From: Aselliscus stoliczkanus
Lineage: Eukaryota; Chordata; Mammalia; Chiroptera; Hipposideridae
Reading direction: 5' to 3'
NCBI GenBank assembly: GCA_033961575.1
Contig: CM066733.1
Span: 138,496,421-138,560,420, forward strand
Length of the DNA: 64,000 bases
Part shown: positions 37,291 to 49,000 of the stretch, piece after piece
How positions within the stretch are numbered: the first letter of the stretch is position 1
Layout of the letters: every line of letters starts with the position of its first letter
Translations under genes and position numbers: made by a program
The notes under the pieces: model-generated
What the model was told of the DNA's origin: nothing
The model's input: only the letters and a program-made list of their open reading frames with translations
Database searches by the model: none

Positions 37291-38409
37291 ATGAATTTTA
37301 CGCTGTCCTATGATATTAAACGTATAATTTCTGATAAACCATATCTGACGATGTGACTGGGCTTGAGCTGAGTTGGGAAATATATCATGGTCCATCCCTT
37401 CACAAATAGAGTTCCATAAAAGTGAGAATAGTAAACCCTGATGCCCTAAGATATTCATTGTGTGTAAAGAATTAAATTCTATCCTGTGTATGAGGATGGT
37501 ACTAGTTATGTATCCTCCATAGGAGATTTGAAAAAATGGTTACTCAAATCATTTTCTGATTAACTTAACTCTTTCTGGAAAAGGCTGCATGGCCTAATTA
37601 TTTACCTAAGATGCAGTTACTTAATTTAATGTCTCTGTCTAATTTGTTTCAGTTGAATATCACTTGATTTATAATCGCACTGGTTCCAAGAGGATAACTG
37701 AGAGTCATAGAATGTGTTTGGCAGAAGCAGTGGGTTCTTGACAATAATGAATTTCCTCCAAGGGGGAAAAAAATTCACAGTATGGTTGTCCACGAGTTTA
37801 GCTACTTAGACCAATAGCTACTTTGACCAATGGCTACTTAGCATTTTCTCCCAGGTTACTTATGTAAGAGGAAGGAATGCCCTCCATTTCTCCCCTCTCT
37901 CCATCCCCTTCATTATTGTGGGGAAAGTAATGGTAGAGCTGTCCTATGACTTCAAGACAAAACCCTTAGACTGCCTCTTTTCTTCTGCTTCTCTCCTGTT
38001 TGCTTATATGTGGTAATCAGAAATGCAAGGTGAGACTACCAGGGGCCCAGGGGCAGATAGCTTTATTTCGCAGACCTCTGTTTCCTGTGCAGAAGCTATA
38101 GGCTGTCAGAGCCCTTCTTGGAGCCATCATGTCTCTTTCCCCATAGACCTGCTGAAGAGTGTGCATTTACACTAAGGCAGGAAGTGGAGACCTCACATCC
38201 ATCCTAGATACGATGCATCCTCCAGTCTAGCTTTTAATAGAGATTTCCTGCAGCAGGAGGAGGAGTTGCCTAGCAGGAGCTTGTCTATCCCTTCATAAAA
38301 TCATGCTCTGGCTAGTATTCCTTGGGTGAGTTCCAAGGTCCATAACTCAACAGAAAGAGGAGCAATCAATAGGACTGCATCACTGAAATCATTAACTGGT
38401 TATTTAATG
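37291..38409. other. Intergenic DNA, nothing recognised
   Basis: Only a local 17-bp near-repeat (three copies of 'tagctactt.gaccaa', 37800-37843) was noticed. No gene or clear transposon. Confidence 0.55.
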
Positions 38410-38545
38410 TTAAGCACTGAACTCAAGTTCTATCAGGGTAGATGTTTCATTTTGTTTTGTTTTTATTCTTCAATGTTAGGTACCCAGTACTAAGACTAGC
38501 GCCTGGCACATGATAGGAGCTCAAAATTTGTCAAATGAATGAATG
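38410..38545 (+). repeat. L2 LINE 3'-end fragment
   Basis: Ends with 'gcctggcacatgataggagc tcaaaatttgtcaaatgaatg', the L2 3' terminus pattern. Confidence 0.6.
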
Positions 38546-38603
38546 CATATGGAGGTATGTGGAACAGCCTGTCAAAGGTAAGTGTGAGAACTATCAAGCT
38601 GGG

Positions 38604-38813
38604 CTGTCCAATTTAGAAACCACTAGCCACATGTGGTTACTGAAGTTTAAATTAAGTATAATGAAATAAAATTGAAAATCCTGTCTCTTAGTTACACTTG
38701 CCATATTTTAAGTGCTCAGTAGCCACAGGTAGCTAGAGGTGATTGTATTGGAAAATGCAGATACAGAACATTTTTGTCATGCAGAAAGTTCTGTTGGACA
38801 GTGCGCTCTAGAA
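38604..38813. mobile_element. hAT-type MER3-like element
   Basis: Starts 'ctgtccaatttagaaaccac' and ends 'gttctgttggacagtgcg', with the internal 'agccacatgtggttactg' and 'cagtagccacaggtagctag'. The ends are complementary (GCTGTCCAA and TTGGACAG) and the sequence fits a small Charlie-type element. Confidence 0.65.
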
Positions 38814-38829
38814 GCCCAACTGCCTGCTC

Positions 38830-38940
38830 TTCCATTTACTAGCTGTGCAAACTTAAGCAAATTATTGCTTTCAGTTTTGTGACCATTAAGTGAGTGACTA
38901 GATGAAAACACTTAAAACAGGGCTAGCACATAGTTCTTTA
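38830..38940 (+). repeat. MIR SINE fragment
   Basis: Core-like 'catttactagctgtgcaaac ttaagcaaatta' and 'gggctagcacatag' follow the MIR consensus order. Old and diverged. Confidence 0.65.
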
Positions 38941-39013
38941 TCATTATTAGCTAAAAATGCTTTCATCTCCGGATGCTGTCCCAATACAAAGAGATGGGTC
39001 CCCAGACAATGTG

Positions 39014-39059
<46 letters not shown>

Positions 39060-40871
39060 TTTTCCCTTCATGGTACAACAATAAGAAGAGACTGATTCAA
39101 GAGGAGCAATTTTGAGTCTACAAAGCCTAAAGCCATCACCTACCCTTAAATCATGACAAAGAGTATTCTTAGAATTGAAGGTTGGTATCTTATAATCAGA
39201 CCTGAAGGAAATTCAAGACAATTCTCATTAAGGTAGAGATGCTCAAGACTAAAATGATTCACATGGTCTTTGCCCATCTTAGAGCTGGGAACTTGGCTGT
39301 AAAAGGGCAGTACCTGTGAGGATGCAGATTTCCATTGACTTTGATGGGCAGTAAAGTGCCCCAGGCTCCTGCTGCCATGCTTTCCATTTAATATATGTCA
39401 ACAGTCATTACAGCTATTGAGGTAACCCCACATTTTGTTCCCATTGAAGAAGCCCTGTTGCATTTTTTTTTTAATTTTTTCTCTCTTCATTATCTGCAAA
39501 CTGCTTGAACTTTTCACTTTGCTTTGGGGATATGACTTGATCAGTGATACCATTTTATGATTCATTAGGCATTTTTCAATAGGAAAGTTTTAATTTTGAA
39601 ACATTTTATCCACTAACATGATTTTTAATGAATTAATAAAATGTGTCATCATTAATCATTCTATTCTTTTGCTGGAAAGAAATTATAATTCACATCAAAC
39701 CATAATTATTAAACTTGTATTTCAACAAGATTACAAAACTTGGAATCTACTTGAATTATAAAACATGTCAGGGATCTGTAGCCAAATTCAAAATACATTT
39801 TAGGTATTTAGTGAACAGAGATGGTTTGGTTCATTTTGATGACCAAACCTGCATTTCTGGAAGTGAACCTGGTTGTTACTAAGCAAAGGGTATATACATA
39901 TAAAATGATCCATGGAGAGTTCTAGAGAATTGAAGATTGGTACCGTCTGCTTATTCCTTGGCACCTTTTAATGCCACATAAAATGTTTTCTGCCATTTTC
40001 CATTCTCCAATGCTACTACTGTAAGGCCAAACCTGATTTATTAATGAATCTCGATTATGGGTAAGCAGAGGTTTATCTACACTCAGGAATCAATGGGGAC
40101 ATTTTCACACTCTATATGATGCCAAATAGCCAGGGGGTGGGGGGGAGTGGCAGTGGAATTACACTGTGGCAAAGTAGATAAAACTACATTTAGTAATATA
40201 TGCTAAGCAAGTAATATCCTTGGTTATCCAGGGCAGAAATGGCCTTTGTGTTTCTTGTATTCCTTTGAGTTCATTTAACCTTAGCACTTTCACTGTAAAT
40301 TGTCATGATTGTAATACTGGTCTAAATGAGAGCCACATAAATAATCAGAAGCTGTTTTTTAGGCAAATGTGAACAGGGTGTTGAGAGATCTTGGTGTTAG
40401 CCTTGGTTCCTCAGTGAGCCACCTATGTCTCCTTGAAAACTTCACCCAACTTCTCTGAACCACAGGCTTTGGAAAAGACCTTTGTAAATGACAGGTTAAT
40501 TGAATGGTTTCTAATTCTTTAATAATAAAGCTGCCATGGTACTATGCCAAGGAAATACTATAGTTGTATAATTCCACAAGCTGGCTTTTTCCTCATAGAA
40601 TGATGTTCTTAAGGTTTTGCTTTTTAGACTTTATCTTGGAGAATATATGAAATTAAAATTTTCAAAAATCTCACAAAATTATGTATAGATCTCTGTCCTC
40701 CTTTTGGGAGTCCCCAAACCCATTTCTACCCTTCCTCATTCCCTGAGTATTTCATCCAAGTGAGCACGCTCAGCTATGACGAAGTGACAAGAACTGACAA
40801 AACAGCCTCCAGGTTGGGCCTTTCTTCAGCCTGAACTCCTCATTCTGAACTAAGAAGATCTCATTTTATCA
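38941..40871. other. AT-rich intergenic DNA with one TG microsatellite
   Basis: Contains the (TG)n at 39015-39059. Otherwise no gene or clear repeat was recognised. Confidence 0.6.
39015..39059. repeat. (TG)n microsatellite
   Basis: About 22 uninterrupted dinucleotides. Confidence 0.97.
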
Positions 40872-41372
40872 CAGCAGTCTCCCCTTATCCATGGTTTTGC
40901 ACTCCATGGTTTTAGTTACCTGCAGTCAACTACAGTCCAAAAATATTAAATGAAAATTCCAGAAATAAGTAACTCTTTAAGATTTAAATTGCCTGCTGTT
41001 CTGAGTAGCGTGAGGAAAGCTTCCATTGTGCTGCTCCATTCTGCCCGGGATATGAGTCATCCCTTTGTCCAGCGTGTCCACACTGTATACACTACCGGCC
41101 ATCTTAGTTATAAGATTGGTTATGGGGGGGGAGAGATAACACGTTCACATAACTTTTATATACAGCATATTGTTTTAACTGTCCTCTTTTATTATTAATC
41201 ATTGTTGTTAATATCTCACATTGCCTAATTTATAAATTAAATTGAACTTTATCATAGGTATGTATGTATAGGAAAAAACATAGTCTATATAGGGTTCAGT
41301 ACTATCTGTGGTTTCGGTCATCTACAGGGGGATCTTGAAACATTTCCTCCACAGAGAACGGGGGGACTACTG
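40872..41372 (+). mobile_element. Tigger-type DNA transposon, non-autonomous (Tigger7/MER44-like)
   Basis: 501 bp beginning CAGCAGTCTCCCCTTATCC and ending with its approximate inverted complement GGGGGACTACTG, followed by TA. The interior 'attaaatgaaaattccagaa' and 'catccctttgtccagcgtg' match the pogo/Tigger group from memory. No transposase remains. Confidence 0.8.
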
Positions 41373-41399
41373 TACTTACATCTAGTACAAATCTACTTT

Positions 41400-42340
41400 A
41401 TTTTTTGATGAATAACACTACCTTCTATTGCCTGTTAAAAACTCCAGCCATCTTTACCTCCTCCATCTCTTTCAGCCCCAACACCAAATCAAACACTAGT
41501 TATTATCAATTCCTCTTCATTAAGCAGAGCTGTCCCTTCTTTCTTCATGACCCCATCATCTATTTGAAAGGCCAATTTCCATGGAAACAATGTAGCTTCA
41601 TAATTCTCCTGACTGGTCTCTCTGCCTCCATTCTCTCTCCCTGAAATCCATTGTCTTCATTGCTGCAATAGTGACTGTTTCCTAAATTCTAAAAATAACA
41701 ATGGTAATGTCACTTTCTTGTTGCAATCCTTCCATGGCCCCCTCATGGCTTAAAGAGCCAGACCTGAGCTCCTTAGGCTGGATTAAGAAATTGAATTTTG
41801 ACTTTCTAGCTTAACCACGTGGCACCCTGCCACATACCCAGGGTGCCAGCTACATCTAGCTTTTTGCCCATTCACTGCTTTGCACACCCTGGATGATCTA
41901 ACATACCCTTTCCATATATTTTATGACCCTGATCCTACTGGAATATAAGCTCTTTGAAGGTGAGGGCTTTATGTTTTGTGTTGTACTGTTCACCTAGCAT
42001 ACAGAACAGTGCCCCATTGTAGGTGATGAAAATGTATCAGTTGAATAAGTCAATACGCATATTGCTTCAAGGATTTGTCTCATGGCCATCCTGGCAATGA
42101 AGCCTGTCCATCCCTCCTCCCCTTCTCAGCAGGGTTATTGCTCTCTCCTTTGTGATTACAAAATATACCACACGTACCATTATTTTAGCACTAACGTCAT
42201 ATTGTACACATTTACTCACATAATATGTCTTTTATTTACTTGAGCTCCTTGATGGCAGGAATATTCTTATTCATCCAAAACGCCCATCATAGTACCCAGT
42301 TCACAGCAGGCACTAAAAAACTGTTTTATGAATGAAAGAA
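41400..42340 (+). repeat. L2 LINE 3' region (old, two 3' ends)
   Basis: Diverged L2 features in order: 'gaatataagctctttgaagg', 'cctagcatacagaacagtg', then a second 3'-end-like segment near 42188-42336. Probably two overlapping L2 remnants. Confidence 0.65.
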
Positions 42341-43104
42341 TACATGAGATAAATTAGACAGAGGAGGAAGTAAAAAGTGATTTGATTTGGCCTGGAATCA
42401 GACACACACACACACGGAAGGGTAAGACACATACATATCACTCTGTGTAATTAAATGTTTCAAGGGTTCTTCTCCAAGACAGACAGATATTAGGTGGCTG
42501 GCTAGGTTGACCTTTAATTCACCTTTGTTAAACATAGTTTAAAAAGACAGTCTGTTTCATAAAACAATATAGTTAAGTTGTAAATCCACCACTGTGAGAT
42601 TTTGATAACGGCAACACTGATAGATTTTGACCATGAATGAGCTTCTATTTTCATTACTAAAAAGGTTCCACCTTTCTGTATATGATTTGTGGATATTTTT
42701 TGGCATATTTATTTCAGTTGGTTTTTGCCTTCAGTCACCTCAGCAAAAATTAAAAAAAGGTTTCCCCCGGGGAATTTCAGATTCATACTGCGAGGGAGGC
42801 AGAAGCGGAAATGATGATGTTTTATTCATGACTTTTTTCAGTGTGTTCTGCCCATGCCCATGCTTGGGTTCCAGTGACTCTATTTCTAGAGCTGCACTGT
42901 AGTGACCACTCTCTGTTCTAACCAGATGACATATGGAAGTCGATGTCTGTCTTCTCACTTGTTAAAAGCATTCATATCAGCATACCTCGGATGGGCAGAG
43001 CCCAGCAATTAAAAGCACAGATGGTACGTTGGTAGCATCGAATTTCCTTTAGAAACAAAATTGGGAAGTTAACATGTAAAACAACACATAAAAACTAGAC
43101 ACCT
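42341..43104. other. Region downstream of HIVEP2, nothing recognised
   Basis: No repeat or gene recognised beyond a short CA run near 42401-42415. Small open frames here are spurious. Confidence 0.6.
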
Positions 43105-43122
43105 CAAGCATGTAATTGTATA

Positions 43123-43128
43123 TTTATT
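43123..43128 (-). terminator. HIVEP2: Candidate distal poly(A) signal AATAAA
   Basis: AATAAA on the minus strand, followed downstream (43,080-43,110) by GT/T-rich sequence suitable as a downstream element. Marks the longest supported 3' UTR, about 1.65 kb. Confidence 0.45.
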
Positions 43129-43224
43129 TCTCTTTTTAAAGAACACTCCTTAATGTAATTCAATATACAAACTTGGTTTCACAGAATTATAATCCACTAT
43201 ATAGCACAAAGATAACCCATATTG

Positions 43225-43258
43225 TGTGTGTGCACACACACACACGTGTGTGTGCACA
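43225..43258. repeat. Alternating TG/CA run, self-complementary
   Basis: TG units, CA units, then TG units again, giving an inverted-repeat alternating purine-pyrimidine stretch. Confidence 0.9.
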
Positions 43259-43629
43259 TGTTGTACCCTTCCCTTTCTTCCGTTCTTCTGGACCTGCAAA
43301 GGCTCTGCCCACCTGCAACACTAACCAAAGCCCACAGTGAATGTTATCTACAAAAGACATCATCTCACCACCAGTTCTTTTCCCTGGAAATCTTCTTCCC
43401 CCCCCTGTTCACCCTGAGATAGCCAGAAGTGTGACACTCTTCCCCTCTTCCAAAGGGCAAAGTGGCTTCTCCTAAAGCTGATGCCAACCCTGTTACCCTG
43501 TGGACTGGTTGACAGGGAGGGCTGGTGAGCAGAGAGGTCTGCATGCCTCTTCCCCGCCTCCACACCCACCCCTCCGAGTCCAGGCGTGACTCCTGTAGTA
43601 ACCTTAGTTCCAGTCACCACATTGTGCAG

Positions 43630-43710
43630 CTAGAACCAAGGCGGTTTCTAAGCCCAGGTCTCCTCCACGGGCAGCGCACAGCACTGCCTACCAAGCCACC
43701 GGGCCGGCCG
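43630..43710 (-). mobile_element. SINE fragment (tRNA-like head)
   Basis: The reverse strand begins GGCCGGCCCGGTGGCTTGG, matching the head of the window's SINEs, and then diverges. No A-tail or target duplication is seen. Confidence 0.55.
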
Positions 43711-43747
43711 ATAACCAATCTCTACACAGTCCCATGTGCTTTGTCAC

Positions 43748-43753
43748 TTTAAT
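43748..43753 (-). terminator. HIVEP2: Candidate proximal poly(A) signal ATTAAA
   Basis: Common variant signal on the minus strand with GT-containing sequence just downstream. Would give a 3' UTR of about 1.0 kb, ending before the SINE fragment. Confidence 0.4.
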
Positions 43754-44752
43754 TTTTAAAGACACCCTAGCATAGGTCTGTGGCAACCTAGTGTCCAACT
43801 GAGTTACATAAAATTGTACCAGTGATGCACTTGTACATATTTACATGGGGCGGAATGTTTTCCCATAGTTTCAGATGAGTATATAGATCAACATGTTCAC
43901 ATAAGACCAAATACTTTTAATATTATTTATAACTGATTTATAAAGCTTTGAAAAAACTCACAATAGCACATTGTTTACTTTAATGCTTTACGGTACTATC
44001 AGTTTAAAATCACAATGAGCACTTAAGTTATAGTCAATCCAGCAAACAAGAGACAAAAAAATTTACAAGAGTTAAGAACTGACTGATACATCCTTTGTCT
44101 TTTTTTTTTTTGTAACTAATGCATAAGTGCAGAATAAGATACTCTAGTTTAAATATCTTGTTTACAATATACATTTTTGTTCTAGTTACGCAACAGTAAA
44201 TCCCATGCTTCACATAGAAAAGCAATCCACAACATTAAGAAAAAATGTACAATTTATGAAACAAAGTAAATAAATATTAGTATTACAGAATCAGAGCTGT
44301 ACATAAAAGCTGTTCAGTTTTAATCATATAAAAATATGTTTTAGTGCAACCTCACATATATATTGATGCTGTTTTGCTTTACATCATTTAGATCCAAGTG
44401 TCCAAAAAAGGAAAGAAATTACATTTATTACAAAGCAGATACACAAATTCTAAAATATGTACAAATTACTGCTAAAAAAATGCTTATAAGAATATAAGCA
44501 AAGTAAAGAAAAGGCACAAACATCTGTACAATTTTAAAAGTACCAGACCCAATAGGTTAATTTCAAATTTCGTTTTGGTCAGGCTCATGATGACTTGTTA
44601 ATTTACCTAATTCTTTTGATATAACAAAAGTATATATAATAGCAAACTACTGTAACTTAGGACAGGCATGCTATAAAGTTGATTACTTCTATTTCTAGAA
44701 AAACAAAACAAAAGAAGAAAATGTGGAAATGAACGTCTCCATGCATCTTAGA

Positions 44753-45568
44753 TCAATGTTGCGGGCTCTTTTCTGATGAAGGTTCGTTGCCTTCCTCTGT
44801 GTTTGAAGGAAATTCTTCACTGCCGTGGTAGCCCGGCTCTTTATCATTCACACAACTCTTGCTGTAAAAGGTGGAGTGAGCTAATGCAGTCTGTGATGTA
44901 CCAAAATTGTCCTTTTCACTGTCATGCAAGTCAGGGTGGGTAGCTGAGGTACAGGGCTGGCCTGGCTCAGGTCCACTAAAGTGTCTAATGCTAACCTGTG
45001 AGCTTTCCAAGGGTTTCTGGGGGGGCCGCCCTGGCTGGTCTGCCCCAAGCAGAGCGGCCTCCTCTGTGGCAATCCGGAGAGAGGCGATGGCTTTTGTACA
45101 AGTCTGGATGTTTTCCTCCTGTTCCCTCTCTGTTGAATTCAGGCTGTCTTCTGAAGTGCTCTGTTTCATCAGTAGCCGAGGAGAGGAGGGCATGCTAGGT
45201 GGACCAGATGACTGCAAAACGTGAGGCGGTGGCTTCTCGGGCTGCTTGGCCATAATGTAGGGGTCCTTAGCGAAGGATTCCCCAGAGGCTCCTTTCTTCT
45301 CCTCAGAGCCCTCCATTGGCAGAGGCAATGTGGGTGGAGGATGTAAACCAGAGAGGGCCGGCGGCATGGAGTGAACCATTTGGATCCCACCAACTGGCAC
45401 CATAGGGATAGGAGCTCGCACTTGTTGCTGAGAGTGGAGTGGAAGATGACTGAAGACATAGTCATTAGGACCCTCAGGGAAAAGCCTGGAGCCTGGATGT
45501 TCATAAGCACCTTCTTGGTCTCCGGAGAGACAGAAGTAAGGAACCTGAGGTAATCCTCTTCTTAAATT
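44753..45568 (-). CDS. HIVEP2: HIVEP2 terminal coding exon
   Basis: 816 bp: 271 codons plus TGA (44753-44755). The acceptor is CTTTGCAG, with the first codons Asn-Leu-Arg-Arg-Gly. Upstream in-frame codons belong to the intron and are not translated in the spliced message. The C-terminus is Pro/Ser/His/Gln-rich, with many Ser-Pro sites and no recognised fold, as in other HIVEP2 proteins. Length agrees with the family. Confidence 0.96.
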   Translation of the reverse strand, partial: NLRRGLPQVPYFCLSGDQEGAYEHPGSRLFPEGPNDYVFSHLPLHSQQQVRAPIPMVPVGGIQMVHSMPPALSGLHPPPTLPLPMEGSEEKKGASGESFAKDPYIMAKQPEKPPPHVLQSSGPPSMPSSPRLLMKQSTSEDSLNSTEREQEENIQTCTKAIASLRIATEEAALLGADQPGRPPQKPLESSQVSIRHFSGPEPGQPCTSATHPDLHDSEKDNFGTSQTALAHSTFYSKSCVNDKEPGYHGSEEFPSNTEEGNEPSSEKSPQH

Positions 45569-45753
45569 CTGCAAAGGGAAACAGAGAGGAGACATTTAGG
45601 ACCCACTACTTCATGCTTAGGCCAAGCTATTTCATTCATTCATTCATTCATTCATTCATTCATTCACTCACTCACTCATTCAGTCATTCAAAACACTTTG
45701 AAACTACCTAATCCTTTTATTAATTTTTCATTTTCAAGACAAAAAGATTTCTC

Positions 45754-45787
<34 letters not shown>

Positions 45788-45975
45788 CTAAACCATCCTG
45801 CCACCTGTTGGCAGCTCAGCAGCAGCTCAGCTTGGGCCAGGCATCAAACTGCTGTTGCTCAGAGCTCGCACTCTTGGGCGAGCTCTTAACCAATTGAGCC
45901 ACTCGACTGGCCCTCAACTATCTTTCAGAATCCTTGAATGGAGCTATTGGTCTTTGAAAAGTTATTTTTGTTTTG

Positions 45976-46011
<36 letters not shown>

Positions 46012-49000
46012 TTTTTTGAGGGCAGTGTCACTGGCCCTCATATGTGGGATCCGAACCGGGGCCACTGGCGTCCCAAGCCAGCTCTTAACCACTGCGCCAC
46101 TCGGCCGACCCAAGTTATTTTTGTTTTTAAACAGCAATGTGATAAAACATGTTTTCTACTCAGTACCGAGACACATTTCTGCTCTGTTATTTTCATAAGA
46201 GAGAATGAAAAGAAAATAAGGGATAATTGCCAGAAAAAGTGTACCAAGAGGAAAAAACAAAACAAAACCCACTAATAATAGATTTTTAAATTCAAAAGAA
46301 AGTAATAAGTTTGCCATCTGCTTATATACTTGGCAGAATTTTTATATGTTTTTTAAGTGTTGATAAGTACAATCAGAGTGACAAGCCTGAAAATTGGCTT
46401 TTTAGTTTTCTACAGAACAGATGACAAAATGGTGGTGATAAACAAACTAGTTCTTCCAAAGGACAAGTTATTGGTCTAAAGGAATAAATTCCTGCTCAAG
46501 AGATGTCCCAGAAGAAAGACCAGCATTTTTCAGCAAATCACAAATCAAGGCTGGTTTTTGTAAGGAAACTATCCATCCCTCAGACAATACTAAATATCTC
46601 AAGTAGTTCAACTCATACTCAGCTGCAGAGCTGGGGACCAATGTCTGATGACTGTGTCTGAATTCCTCACATTATATTACTTCCACTTACATATCTTCTT
46701 GGAAATTAATGAATTAAAGATACTTAAAATGTGGGGCCAGAATCTAGAATCCATGGCCGCAGCCCTGAAAGTGGAGAACATATTTTCTATAATTTTTTTC
46801 TGTAGTAAAACACAACTTAGACTGTGAAATGATCATGTTTTAATGAAGTTATCCAGTTTCAATTACAGAGATTCATTCTTTTAATGAATTGTTATCCAAA
46901 AGGGACTAAGTTTATTTTAAGTCAAGTATGATAGTCATACAAGAGACAAAAAAAAAATGTTCTAATTCATTTCATGGATGTTTCAGTTCTAAAATTCAAG
47001 GTGTATTCTATATTATTAATGAATTATTAATGATTCATCCAGTCCTATTTAGACTGTGAGACCAGTTCAGGAATGATAAATTATGCATCACCTCTGCTAC
47101 TCTGTGCCATGCTTAGCCCTATCCTGCGCTGGGCTATACCTTAGTCAAGTTAGAAACAAATGATTTGTCTTGGAAATATGGGGGAGATCATGTAATCATC
47201 AGCCCTATAATCACAAGGACCTAAATAAGTTAGGCAAGGTGAGAATTTTTATGGTAGGAGAATCATTTAAATGATACCCAAAAAATAAATAAATAATATC
47301 CTCTTGTATTAGCCCTGGTTCAGAAAAAGGCATGTTGCCTTTATCAAACACCAGTTAAGGTGAAACTGTAATGCCTACAATAATCATCTTTGAAGACAAT
47401 GAAATGAATCATCTTTTAATCACGATTATCACAGTTTCAAAGGTTACAATGGAATGCAGCTTGGTTATTTTTTTCCATCTTGGTTTCTATTCCATGATAG
47501 TCACTGCATGCCCTTAATCAGAGTGGGGTCTGGGAGGGAGAGGGAGAGGGAAAGAGAGAGGGAGAGAGAGAGGGGGGGGGAGAGAGAGGGGGAGAGAGAG
47601 AGAGAGAAGGAGAGAGACAGAGAGGGAGAGGGAGAGAGAGGGACAGGTAGAGGGAGAGGGACAGGGAGAGGGAGAGAGACAGAAAGAGGGAGAGAGAGAG
47701 GGAGAGAGACAGACAGAGGGAGAGGGAGAGGGAGAGGGAGAAGGAGAGAGAAGTATCCCATTATGCGAGATCTCTGACTCAAGGCTCACAGAGGGAGTGA
47801 TGAAGTGTCTGTAAAACTAGGATTTATTCACTACGTTCAGGATCCAATAAAATTCTATTTGTGTTAAGAAGTTAAGATTCAGACCTTCACTAATCAGAAT
47901 TAATTGATTACAACCATGGACGTGTACAAGTAGAATTCCTAGCATGTAACCACTCGCACTGCTCCAAAGGCTGCTGGCCTGTCCACACATCCTCCTCGCA
48001 TCCCTTCTTCACCCACCAAATAAGTTCTCAATCAGGTTTTCTTACTTGGGTGTTTACTCCATTTGCAACCCTATTTTATTTCATAATTTGGGAATAACCA
48101 TAGTGTGTTGGAATTAAAGACTTGTTTTTTGTGACTGTGTTTGACTGAGTATGCTCCAACATCTCACAATGACCTGGTCAGCGCCAGAACGCCAGCATCA
48201 TGGGGTCTACACCAGAGAGCACTTTACACCCCAGATGTGCTATCCTGGCATCTGAGGAATTAATCACTCTGTACTTATGCTGCAATGACATTACCTTTAG
48301 AAGATCCCCCTTTCTACTTAGCACCACCAAGACACAAAAACCTGTGGAAATGTACCTCTTTTTCTTAGCTTGCTAGTTCATTAGCTTGGCAAATACGTTC
48401 TATCCTGATGACTATGCATGTTTCTGCAGTAATTATACCATGAAAACTAAGCTGGTGGCAGGCTTGTGTAAAGAGGGTGTTGGGAGTAGGGAAGGGAAAT
48501 GCAGCAGGGAGCTTTCCTGGAGTTAAAAAAATGACAATCTAAGCTTATGATTCAGCGTGGTGAAAAGGTGATGAGAGGGAGGAACCTGGCCACCAGGGCA
48601 GGGAGAAGACAGAACTGGGAGCTAGCAGTGGTTCCTTTGGCTGGGATCCACGTGACAGAAATTGAGAGCAAAGAGAGAACAGCAAATGGAGACCAGGAAA
48701 CAAACAAACATATAAAACCACATTTAAAGCAAACACACTCAAGATCTATCATTCCTCTGTCTATGCTAAGTGCCTGCTTCATTCATTTTTTCAAAATCCT
48801 ACACAAACTGAAAGAGACAGCAAGGTCTACCATTCCTTGGGATGAGGCAGGGCAGGTGTTTTTCAATAGATTCGCATTAAACCTTCTGCCTAAATGTCAT
48901 TCAGGATTGCTACTGTTATTACCTTAATCTATACCAAGGGCTTACCATAGAAATCCCCTCTGCCACTTTCTCCTTTAGCTCTCTCAACTTCCCACTCTCT

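Larger units (their letters stand above)
43105..44752 (-). other. HIVEP2: HIVEP2 3' UTR (left limit uncertain)
   Basis: AT-rich sequence after the stop codon, largely free of interspersed repeats from 43,740 to 44,752, as expected of a conserved UTR. Candidate poly(A) signals lie at 44424-44429, 43748-43753 (ATTAAA) and 43123-43128. A GC-richer insert with a SINE fragment (43630-43710) and a TG/CA run (43225-43258) lies between the last two, so the shorter end near 43.73 kb is as plausible as the longer one. Confidence 0.6.

Noticed and set aside
45973..46275. 100-codon plus frame and its antisense partner
   Set aside because: Both run through the intronic SINE and its TTTA tail.
47454..47789. 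Overlapping ~90-107 codon frames rich in Arg/Glu or Ser/Pro/Leu
   Set aside because: They are translations of the GA-rich tract inside a HIVEP2 intron.
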